Positions 43,568 through 50,623 of a DNA stretch of 64,000 nt are shown piece after piece. The notes under the pieces were generated by a model. It worked only from the letters and a program-made list of their open reading frames with translations. It made no database searches and was not told the DNA's origin. This DNA is from Paraburkholderia haematera (GTDB lineage: Bacteria > Pseudomonadota > Gammaproteobacteria > Burkholderiales > Burkholderiaceae). The first letter of the stretch is position 1; the number at the start of each line of letters is the position of its first letter. The stretch covers positions 62,001-126,000 of the forward strand of contig NZ_CAJNBK010000010.1 in the NCBI RefSeq assembly GCF_905220975.1. Direction: 5' to 3'. The translations under genes were made by a program, and so were the position numbers.

Positions 43568-44558
43568 TGTCGGTTTTTGCCTCTGGCGGGGTTGGTTGTT
43601 GTTTGCCTACGGCGTTGCCTTTTGCTTGATTTGTTTGCCTTCGCGGTGCTTGTCTGTATGCCTGCGGCGTTGGCCTTTCCTTGAATTCTTATTGGTTTAT
43701 TAGCGTCGCCCCTGTGCGGGGCAGCACCTACTTTTCTTTGCCTGCCGCAAAGAAAAGTAGGCAAAAGAAAGCGGCTCAAACCGCCAGCTCATAAGCGGGT
43801 CCCTTGGCTTGGAGAGGGTAGTGGTGCATCTGGAATCTGTGTCCTCGCACACTCCGCGTTAGTGACAAAGGTGTCATTCGCTCCCACTCCGCACTGCGTG
43901 CGTCGCGGACCGGTCTGCATGGGAAACCTTGGGGCTTCGGTTACGCGCAGCGGGAGCCATCGGCTTCGCCTCGGCGAGGCGCCGAATGCGCAAACACGAT
44001 GGAATTCTGGAAGTGCCCCAAACCGAGTGCAGCAGGATCCCGAAAACGCAACAGGCGGTTTGATGAAATACCCTTCGGCGCGCGCAGCGCCGCCGGAAGT
44101 ATGACGCCCTTGTCACTCACGCCGAATGTGCGAGAGCACGGATTCCAGATGCACCACTACCTCCTCCAAGCCAGGGGACCCGCTTAAGAATTAGCGGTTT
44201 GAGCCGCTTTCTTTTGCCTACTTTTCTTTGCGGCAGGCAAAGAAAAGTAGGTGCTGCCCCGCACAGGGGCGACGCTAATAAACCAATAAGAATTCAAGGA
44301 AAGGCCAACACCACAGGCATACAGACAACCAATCGCCACCCGAACAACCAAATCAATCAAATTGCAACGCCGTAGGCAAACAACAACACCCCCCGCCAGC
44401 GGCAAAAAAACCCCAAACCCCAAACCAAAAAACAAACCCCGCCTGAAAGGCAAAAACCAGAGATAGCCCTCAATAACCCTTCTTTTCGACCCATCGCGCC
44501 GCAGGCAAATAAACAACAATCACCCTCACCAGCACTAAAGGCAAGCAAAGCAAACCTC
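43568..44558. other. Long non-coding region between fliK and fliL
   Basis: About 990 bases without a supported gene, dominated by the inverted repeat described separately (43574-44408). The last 150 bases before fliL are almost free of G on the plus strand (runs of A and C), so its RNA is likely unstructured; the minus strand is G/T-rich. Small open frames exist inside but have no ribosome site and mirror the repeat. The fliL promoter, if any, must lie here. Confidence 0.6.
43574..44408. repeat. Large imperfect palindrome with nested hairpins
   Basis: The left arm (about 43574-43877) and right arm (about 44101-44408) are imperfect inverted copies around a centre near 43990 with a spacer of about 220 bases. 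Each arm has a perfect 15-bp hairpin: CCTACTTTTCTTTGC-loop5-GCAAAGAAAAGTAGG at 43727-43761 and again at 44217-44251. Flanking GCCCC/GGGGC and AGCGG/CCGCT small stems occur in both. Mismatches and small indels between arms show it is not a recent simple duplication. Confidence 0.9.
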
Positions 44559-45065
44559 ATGGCAACCACGACCGCAAACCAGCAAGCCGCGCCCGCTTCC
44601 CCGGGCCCCTTGAAGCGCATCATCCTGATCGCCCTCATCGCGATCGTCGCCGCAGGCGCTGCCGGCGCGGGTGTGTGGTTCTTCATGTCCCAACGCAGCC
44701 CCGCCCCCGCCTCGGCAGCAACCCCCACCGCACCAGCGCCTTTAGCCGTGCCGCTTTTCTTCCCGCTCGAATCGATGACAGTCAACCTGCAATCGGACGA
44801 CGGTCAGCAACACTTCCTGCGAATCGGCCTGACACTCAAGCTCAGCGACCCGAAAACCCAGCAGGAACTCTCCGACCATATGCCGGAAGTGCGCAGCCGC
44901 ATCCTCCTCGCACTTTCGAATAAACACCCGGAAGAACTCGCGCCGCTCGAAGGCAAACGCGCGCTGGCCACCGAGCTCCAGACGCTGATCGAACAGCCGA
45001 CCGATAAGGGCGCCGCCCCGATCCACGTCCAGGACGTGCTGTTCACCGAATTCGTCGTGCAGTGA
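44559..45065 (+). CDS. fliL: FliL, flagellar basal-body-associated protein
   Basis: A 168-residue single-span membrane protein. The helix IILIALIAIVAAGAAGAGVW covers about residues 25-45, followed by a periplasmic stomatin-like domain (LESMTVNLQSDDGQQHFLRI, LSDHMPEVRSRILLALSNKH) and the C-terminal IHVQDVLFTEFVVQ typical of FliL. FliL supports stator function around the motor. No strong Shine-Dalgarno is visible before ATG 44559. It starts the fliLMNOPQR unit. Confidence 0.93.
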   Translation: MATTTANQQAAPASPGPLKRIILIALIAIVAAGAAGAGVWFFMSQRSPAPASAATPTAPAPLAVPLFFPLESMTVNLQSDDGQQHFLRIGLTLKLSDPKTQQELSDHMPEVRSRILLALSNKHPEELAPLEGKRALATELQTLIEQPTDKGAAPIHVQDVLFTEFVVQ

Positions 45066-45115
45066 ACCCATTTCACGCCGCCATCATTAACCGCCGGACG
45101 CACGAGGAATAAGGA

Positions 45116-46114
45116 ATGGGCCACGAAGAGTTCATGTCCCAGGAGGAGGTCGATGCCCTCCTCAAGGGCGTCACCGGCGAGTCCGACTCGGAATCCGAGC
45201 AGGCCGCACATACAGGCGTACGCCCGTACAACATCGCGACGCAGGAACGCATCGTCCGCGGCCGGATGCCCGGTCTTGAAATCATCAACGACCGCTTCGC
45301 GCGTCTGTTGCGCGTCGGTATCTTCAACTTCATGCGGCGCTCGGCGGAAATCTCCGTCGGTCCGGTGAAGGTAGTGAAGTACAGCGAATTCACCCGCAAC
45401 CTGCCGATCCCGACCAACCTGAACCTGGTCCATGTGAAGCCGTTGCGTGGCACGTCGCTGTTCGTGTTCGACCCGAATCTGGTGTTCTTCGTGGTCGACA
45501 ACCTGTTCGGCGGCGACGGGCGTTTCCATACCCGCGTCGAAGGCCGCGATTTCACGGCAACCGAGCAGCGCATCATCATGAAACTGCTCAATCTCACGTT
45601 CGAACACTACGCGACGTCGTGGAAAAGCGTGCGCCCGCTGCAGTTCGAATTCGTGCGCTCGGAAATGCACACGCAGTTCGCCAACGTGGCGACGCCGAAC
45701 GAAATCGTCATCGTCACGCAGTTCTCGATCGAATTCGGCACGACGGGCGGCACGCTGCACATCTGCATGCCGTATTCGATGATCGAACCGATCCGCGACA
45801 TTCTCTCGTCGCCGATCCAGGGCGAGGCGCTGGAAGTCGACCGCCGCTGGGTTCGCGTGCTGTCGCAACAGGTGCAGGCAGCGGAAGTGGAACTGACCGC
45901 CGATCTCGCACAGGTGCCGGTCACGTTCGAACAGATCCTGAACATGCGCAAGGGCGATGTTCTGCCGATCAACATCCCCGAACACATCACGGCGAAAGTC
46001 GATGGCGTACCGGTGATGGAATGCGGCTACGGAATTTTCAATGGTCAGTACGCGTTGCGGGTCCAGAAAATGATCAGCGCAGCCGAAACGATGAAGGATG
46101 GTGGATATGAGTGA
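45116..46114 (+). CDS. fliM: FliM, flagellar motor switch protein
   Basis: A 332-residue switch protein that binds phospho-CheY. The N-terminal EEFMSQEEVDALLKGVTGE contains the CheY-binding EIDALL-like motif; the core has MPGLEIINDRFARLLRVGIF and FVVDNLFGGDGRFHTRVEGR; the C-terminus is the SpoA fold with VLPINIPEHITAKVDGVPVM. GAGGAA is upstream of ATG 45116. It overlaps fliN. Confidence 0.97.
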   Translation: MGHEEFMSQEEVDALLKGVTGESDSESEQAAHTGVRPYNIATQERIVRGRMPGLEIINDRFARLLRVGIFNFMRRSAEISVGPVKVVKYSEFTRNLPIPTNLNLVHVKPLRGTSLFVFDPNLVFFVVDNLFGGDGRFHTRVEGRDFTATEQRIIMKLLNLTFEHYATSWKSVRPLQFEFVRSEMHTQFANVATPNEIVIVTQFSIEFGTTGGTLHICMPYSMIEPIRDILSSPIQGEALEVDRRWVRVLSQQVQAAEVELTADLAQVPVTFEQILNMRKGDVLPINIPEHITAKVDGVPVMECGYGIFNGQYALRVQKMISAAETMKDGGYE

Positions 46115-46571
46115 CCTGAACGCAAAGACTGAGGCAGAACTGGCCGCCAGCGAGCCGCTGCTGGCCGCCGACGCAGCCAGCGCCGAAGACGACGCGGCGA
46201 TGGCCGACTGGGCCAGCGCGCTGGCCGAACAGAACGACAACACGGAAGTCAGCGCGACCACGGCCGGCGTGTTCCAGCCGCTCTCGAAGGTCGAGTCGAC
46301 CTCGACGCGCAACGACATCGACATGATCCTGGACATCCCTGTCCAGATGACCGTCGAACTCGGCCGCACCAAGATCGCGATCCGCAACCTGCTGCAACTC
46401 GCACAGGGCTCGGTCGTGGAACTGGACGGCATGGCGGGTGAACCGATGGACGTGCTGGTCAACGGCTGCCTGATTGCCCAGGGCGAAGTGGTGGTCGTGA
46501 ACGACAAGTTCGGTATCCGTCTGACCGACATCATCACGCCGTCCGAACGCATCCGGAAGTTGAATCGATGA
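46107..46571 (+). CDS. fliN: FliN, flagellar motor switch protein
   Basis: A 154-residue C-ring protein. The SpoA domain is clear: DMILDIPVQMTVELGRTKIA, IRNLLQLAQGSVVELDGMAG, EPMDVLVNGCLIAQGEVVVV. The N-terminal 65 residues are acidic and variable. ATG 46107 is preferred, as GAAGGA lies upstream; ATG 46098 adds three residues. It overlaps fliM by 8 bases and fliO by 4. Confidence 0.96.
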   Translation: MSDLNAKTEAELAASEPLLAADAASAEDDAAMADWASALAEQNDNTEVSATTAGVFQPLSKVESTSTRNDIDMILDIPVQMTVELGRTKIAIRNLLQLAQGSVVELDGMAGEPMDVLVNGCLIAQGEVVVVNDKFGIRLTDIITPSERIRKLNR

Positions 46572-47215
46572 CACGCGTTGCCGGTCGCGCCATGCTGCAT
46601 GCGTCGCGCAGTGTTCTCAATCGCGCCCTGCCCGCAGCAACGACAGCGATGGCAACGACGACAACCACGGCAGCGGCCGCCTCGGCGCTGATGGTCGCGC
46701 TAACCTCGGTGGCGGCATTCACGCCATCGCCCGCGCACGCAGCCGACATGAACGCGGTCAACAACGCCGCGAAAATCGCGTCGGGTGTGGGTGCAGGCAC
46801 GGCCGTTCCGGCGCTCGGCGTTGGCGCGGTGTTGCAAACCATCGTCGGCCTGCTGGTCGTGATCGGCCTGGTGTTCGCCTGCGCATGGCTCGCGCGCCGC
46901 TTCGGCTTGCAACCGGCGAACCGCGGCGGCCTCGTGAAGACGATCGGCGGCGCCTCGCTCGGTGGCAAGGAGCGGGTCGCCGTGGTGGAGATCGGCGATA
47001 CGTGGCTCGTGCTCGGCACCGCGCCCGGCAATGTGCGTCTGCTGCACACAATGCCCGCCGGTTCAGCCTCGGTCGATCCGGTCGGCGGCACGCAATCCGG
47101 CGCGCCGGCCGCACCCGGCGCGGCGTTGCCCGGCACCTTCGGCCAACGCTTTCGCGACGCTTTGAAAGGCGAAATGGGCAAACGTTTCAATGGGCAAGGC
47201 AGCGGGGATCGTTAA
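46568..47215 (+). CDS. fliO: FliO, flagellar export-gate assembly protein
   Basis: A 215-residue membrane protein. It has an unusually long leader of about 60 residues ending at PSPAHAAD (possible signal peptide), then the single helix LQTIVGLLVVIGLVFACAWL and the FliO-type cytoplasmic part AWLARRFG, GGASLGGKERVAVVEIGDTW, LVLGTAPGNVRLLHTMPAG. FliO helps FliP assemble. Its ATG overlaps the fliN stop (ATGA), and its TAA overlaps the fliP ATG. Confidence 0.93.
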   Translation: MTRVAGRAMLHASRSVLNRALPAATTAMATTTTTAAAASALMVALTSVAAFTPSPAHAADMNAVNNAAKIASGVGAGTAVPALGVGAVLQTIVGLLVVIGLVFACAWLARRFGLQPANRGGLVKTIGGASLGGKERVAVVEIGDTWLVLGTAPGNVRLLHTMPAGSASVDPVGGTQSGAPAAPGAALPGTFGQRFRDALKGEMGKRFNGQGSGDR

Positions 47216-48084
47216 TGCAGTTCAGTCTTCAATCAGCGCAATCGGTGCAATCGGTGCAATCAGCGCAATCGGTGCAGTCAGCGCGTTATCCGCACACCAC
47301 CAGCAAGTCAAGCGCCACCTCGAAAGTCATCGCCGTGCTGCGCCGTGTCGCGCCGGTCATGCTGCCGGCACTGATGCTCGCGCTGCCGACGCTGTCGTTC
47401 GCACAAACCGCCGGTTTGCCGGCCTTCAATACGAGTCCGGGCCCGAACGGCGGCACGACCTACTCGCTGAGCGTGCAGACCATGCTGCTGCTCACGATGC
47501 TGTCGTTCCTGCCGGCGATGGTGCTGATGATGACAAGCTTCACGCGCATCATCATCGTGTTGTCGCTGCTGCGTCAGGCGCTCGGCACGACCAGCACGCC
47601 GCCGAATCAGGTGCTGGTCGGTCTCGCCCTGTTTCTCACGCTGTTCGTGATGTCTCCGGTACTCGACAAAGCCTATAACGACGGCTACAAACCGTTCTCC
47701 GAAGGCTCGATGCCGATGGAGACCGCCGTCAACCGAGGCCTCGCGCCGTTCAAGACATTCATGCTGCGCCAGACCCGCGAAAGCGATCTCGCCTTGTTTG
47801 CCCGCATCTCGCACGCGGCGCCGATGCAAGGTCCGGAAGACGTGCCGCTATCGCTCCTGGTGCCGTCGTTCGTGACCAGCGAACTGAAGACGGGCTTCCA
47901 GATCGGCTTCACGATTTTCATCCCGTTCCTGATCATCGACATGGTGGTGGCGAGCGTGCTGATGTCGATGGGGATGATGATGGTGTCGCCCGCCACCATC
48001 TCGTTGCCATTCAAACTGATGCTGTTCGTGCTTGTCGACGGTTGGCAGTTGCTGCTCGGCTCGCTCGCGCAGAGCTTCGTCTAA
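47215..48084 (+). CDS. fliP: FliP, flagellar export-gate protein
   Basis: A 289-residue export-gate subunit. A signal-like leader (VAPVMLPALMLALPTLSFAQ) ends near residue 63; the core then follows the family: SVQTMLLLTMLSFLPAMVLM, MTSFTRIIIVLSLLRQALGT, PNQVLVGLALFLTLFVMSPV, FKLMLFVLVDGWQLLLGSLA. The first 30 residues are extra and hold a 9-bp-repeat-encoded tract (SAQSVQSVQ). ATG 47215 shares an A with the fliO stop. Confidence 0.95.
   Translation: MQFSLQSAQSVQSVQSAQSVQSARYPHTTSKSSATSKVIAVLRRVAPVMLPALMLALPTLSFAQTAGLPAFNTSPGPNGGTTYSLSVQTMLLLTMLSFLPAMVLMMTSFTRIIIVLSLLRQALGTTSTPPNQVLVGLALFLTLFVMSPVLDKAYNDGYKPFSEGSMPMETAVNRGLAPFKTFMLRQTRESDLALFARISHAAPMQGPEDVPLSLLVPSFVTSELKTGFQIGFTIFIPFLIIDMVVASVLMSMGMMMVSPATISLPFKLMLFVLVDGWQLLLGSLAQSFV
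47228..47284. repeat. 9-bp tandem repeat in the fliP leader
   Basis: Six units of the type CAATCGGTG / CAATCAGCG in a row encode a Ser-Val/Ala-Gln repeat before the signal-like segment. The 9-base period keeps the frame if copy number changes. Confidence 0.8.
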
Positions 48085-48135
48085 CCGGGTCACCTGGCTA
48101 AGTCACTCAACCCTTCACGCTTCCGGTACTACGCC

Positions 48136-48405
48136 ATGAATCAGGAATCCGTCATGACGCTCGCGCACCAGGCCATGTATGTCGGCCTGCTGCTTGCCGC
48201 GCCGTTGCTGCTGGTCGCGCTGGTGGTCGGTCTGGTGGTGAGCCTGTTCCAGGCCGCTACACAGATCAATGAAACCACGCTCTCGTTCATTCCGAAGCTG
48301 CTCGCGATCGCGATCACCATGGTGATCGCCGGTCCGTGGATGTTGACGACCATGCTCGACTATCTGCGCCAGACGCTCACCAACATCCCGTCGCTGGTCA
48401 ACTGA
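48136..48405 (+). CDS. fliQ: FliQ, flagellar export-gate protein
   Basis: An 89-residue two-helix protein of the export gate (LLLAAPLLLVALVVGLVVSL and KLLAIAITMVIAGPWMLTTM) with the family mark LFQAATQINETTLSFIPK. It spaces 51 bases from fliP and 49 from fliR. No alternative identity is likely at this position. Confidence 0.96.
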   Translation: MNQESVMTLAHQAMYVGLLLAAPLLLVALVVGLVVSLFQAATQINETTLSFIPKLLAIAITMVIAGPWMLTTMLDYLRQTLTNIPSLVN

Positions 48406-48454
48406 GCGCGGCCCCGGCCTCCACCCGGCGCTTCCGCTCCTCTTCCGCACTGCC

Positions 48455-49237
48455 ATGTTCTCCGTCACCTACGCACAACTGAACACCTGGCTGACGGCGT
48501 TCCTGTGGCCGTTCGTGCGGATTCTCGCGCTGGTGGCGACCGCGCCGGTGCTCGGCAACCGCTCGCTGCCGACACGCGTGAAGATCGGTCTCGCGGCCTT
48601 CATCACGATCATCGTCGCACCCACGCTCGGCGCGCTGCCACAGGCCACCGTGTTTTCCGCCGAAGGCGTGTGGATCATCGTCAACCAGTTCCTGATCGGC
48701 ATCGCGCTCGGCATGACGATGCAGATCGTTTTTCAGGCGATCAGCGCCACCGGCGATTTCGTCGGTCTGGGTATGGGTCTCGGTTTCGCGACCTTCTTCG
48801 ACGCGCAGGCGAGCAGTTCGAGCCAGGTGCTGTCGAGCTACATGAACACCATTGCCATGCTGGTGTTTCTGGTGATCGACGGCCATCTGCAGATGATCAG
48901 CGCGCTGCTGGCCACCTTCCAGTCCGTCCCGGTGTCGGCGAACATTCTGGGCGCACCCGGCTGGCGCACCCTCGCGAATTTCGGCAGCACGGTGTTTTCG
49001 GCGGGGCTGCTGCTGTCGCTGCCGGTGGTCGTGGCGCTCCTGATCACCAACCTCGCGCTCGGCATCCTGAACCGCGCCGCGCCGCAAATCGGCGTATTCC
49101 AGATCGGCTTTCCGCTGACGATGCTGATCGGCATGCTGCTCCTGCAGCTGATGATCCCGAACATGATTCCGTTCTTCATGCGCCTGTTCGACGTCGGCCT
49201 CGATCAGATGGGACGTGTGGCGGCCGGGTTGAAGTAG
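48455..49237 (+). CDS. fliR: FliR, flagellar export-gate protein
   Basis: A 260-residue multi-span gate protein: FLWPFVRILALVATAPVLGN, RSLPTRVKIGLAAFITIIVA, GDFVGLGMGLGFATFFDAQA, and the end NMIPFFMRLFDVGLDQMGRV. FliR completes the FliPQR pore. It ends the rightward operon and converges on flgL with a shared terminator between. Confidence 0.96.
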   Translation: MFSVTYAQLNTWLTAFLWPFVRILALVATAPVLGNRSLPTRVKIGLAAFITIIVAPTLGALPQATVFSAEGVWIIVNQFLIGIALGMTMQIVFQAISATGDFVGLGMGLGFATFFDAQASSSSQVLSSYMNTIAMLVFLVIDGHLQMISALLATFQSVPVSANILGAPGWRTLANFGSTVFSAGLLLSLPVVVALLITNLALGILNRAAPQIGVFQIGFPLTMLIGMLLLQLMIPNMIPFFMRLFDVGLDQMGRVAAGLK

Positions 49238-49324
49238 CACGGCTTCCAGCGCCGCGACTGGCGCTTCACATGAATCGCGCCGCGCGTGCATCGCTCACGC
49301 CTGTTGGCCACGCATCGGCCACCC

Positions 49325-49366
49325 AAAACAAAAAAGGACGGAACCGGCTCACACCGGCTTCCGCCC
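49325..49366 (-). terminator. Terminator of the flgKL unit
   Basis: Read on the minus strand, GGGCGGAAGCCGG and CCGGTTCCGTCC form a stem with one mismatch around TGTGAG, followed by TTTTTTGTTTTG. It lies about 25 bases downstream of the flgL stop. The stem could also act for fliR in the other direction, but no T tract follows there. Confidence 0.85.
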
Positions 49367-49392
49367 TTTCCCGTTTCTGACTACTTGCCCGA

Positions 49393-50613
49393 TCAGTTCA
49401 GGTACTGGAACAGCGACACGCTCTGAATCTTCACGAACGCCTGCTGTGCCGCTTGCAGCGCGTTTTGCGTCATCGTGTACTTGCCGATCGTCTTGGCCAT
49501 GTCGGTCTGGGTCAGATCCGCCAGGTTGCTCGCCGTCTGCAACGTGTTGGTCTGCGTGACCGTCTGCAACGCTTGTACTTGCTGCTCGCGGCCACCCACC
49601 GCCGCCTGCGCGGTCACGACGTTGTTCATCGTGTTTTCGAGCTGGGTCATGCTGGTGGTCAGCGCGCTCTGGAAGCTGGCCGTCGAAGCGCCGCCGGACA
49701 GCGGCGATTGCAGCGTCGTGATCAACTGGCTCAGATTGGCGAACACATCCATGCTGCCTTGCGTGGCCGGCGTCACGGAAAAGCTGTCGCCCGCGTTCGG
49801 CGCGCCAGTGATGTTCACCGTCTGGCCGCCAAGCGTGATCGCCGAGCCGGCCGTAAACGGTTGCGGCGCGCTCGTGGTCGGCGCCCCGCTCGGCGGGGTC
49901 TGGGTCACCGTGTAGGTGGTCGCCGACGTGAAGTTGATCGCGTACGTATCCGCATTGGCCGGATTGGTCGGGTTCGTCAGGCTCACGGTGCTGATCACGC
50001 CAGTGCCCGTGTTGGCGGCTGTCGCGGCCGGCACCGAGCTAGTACCGATCGCTGCCACGCTGCCGAAGATCGCGATACCGTTGTCGCCGGTCTGAATCGT
50101 GTGCGACGACGTGATCTGCATGGAAGGCGTACCGGTGTCGCCCGAATAGCTCACGACGCCGGCCGCGTTGGTGGTGTACGGCGTCGCGGTGGTTTGATAA
50201 CCACCGAACAAGGCATTGCCCTGCGGATCGGTCGCATTGGCGAGCGTCATCAACTGGCTGCGCAAGCTCTGCAATTGCGTCGCGATCGAACCGCGGTCGC
50301 CGTTGTTCAGCGAACCGTCGCCGGCGCTCAGCACCAGCGTGTGAATGCTCTGCAGCACGGTATTGACACTGCCTAGCGTCGAATCTTCCTGTTGCAGCGA
50401 AGAGAGTGCTGAGCCCTGGTTGGTCGTGTACTGCGACAGGCTCGTCGCCGTCGAGCTCAACAGCACCGCCTGCGCCGCGCCGAGCGGATTGTCCGACGGC
50501 GTGGAGAGGCTGACACCGCTCGAGATCTGTTGATACAACTGCGACAACTGAGCTTGCTGATCGCTCATCGTCGCCACGTTCATGTTGAAGTACTGCGTAC
50601 TGGAGATGCGCAT
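49393..50613 (-). CDS. flgL: FlgL, hook-filament junction protein 3
   Basis: A 406-residue axial protein joining the hook to the filament. The N-terminal helix is MRISSTQYFNMNVATMSDQQ with QQISSGVSLSTPSDNPLGAA; the C-terminal helices are QAAVGGREQQVQALQTVTQT and FVKIQSVSLFQYLN. It is longer than enteric FlgL (about 317) because of an insertion at about 201-285 that starts NTGTG and ends GAPNAGDSFSVTP, a module also seen in FlgK and FlgE. ATG 50613 was chosen over 50640 since the family begins MRIS. Confidence 0.94.
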   Translation of the reverse strand: MRISSTQYFNMNVATMSDQQAQLSQLYQQISSGVSLSTPSDNPLGAAQAVLLSSTATSLSQYTTNQGSALSSLQQEDSTLGSVNTVLQSIHTLVLSAGDGSLNNGDRGSIATQLQSLRSQLMTLANATDPQGNALFGGYQTTATPYTTNAAGVVSYSGDTGTPSMQITSSHTIQTGDNGIAIFGSVAAIGTSSVPAATAANTGTGVISTVSLTNPTNPANADTYAINFTSATTYTVTQTPPSGAPTTSAPQPFTAGSAITLGGQTVNITGAPNAGDSFSVTPATQGSMDVFANLSQLITTLQSPLSGGASTASFQSALTTSMTQLENTMNNVVTAQAAVGGREQQVQALQTVTQTNTLQTASNLADLTQTDMAKTIGKYTMTQNALQAAQQAFVKIQSVSLFQYLN

Positions 50614-50623
50614 GTTCAACGCC

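Noticed and set aside
43862..44187. Small open frames inside the fliK-fliL palindrome (43862-44104 and 43999-44187)
   Set aside because: They have no Shine-Dalgarno, differ in each arm and overlap in several frames. I treat the region as non-coding, though such frames are sometimes annotated as hypothetical proteins.
43574..44408. The palindrome as an insertion sequence with a transposase
   Set aside because: No transposase frame is present between or in the arms. The arms are far too long and diverged to be simple terminal inverted repeats of a small IS.
47228..47284. The direct repeats in fliP as a CRISPR-like array
   Set aside because: Units are 9 bases with no spacers and encode a continuous peptide; the other arrays in the window fail in the same way.
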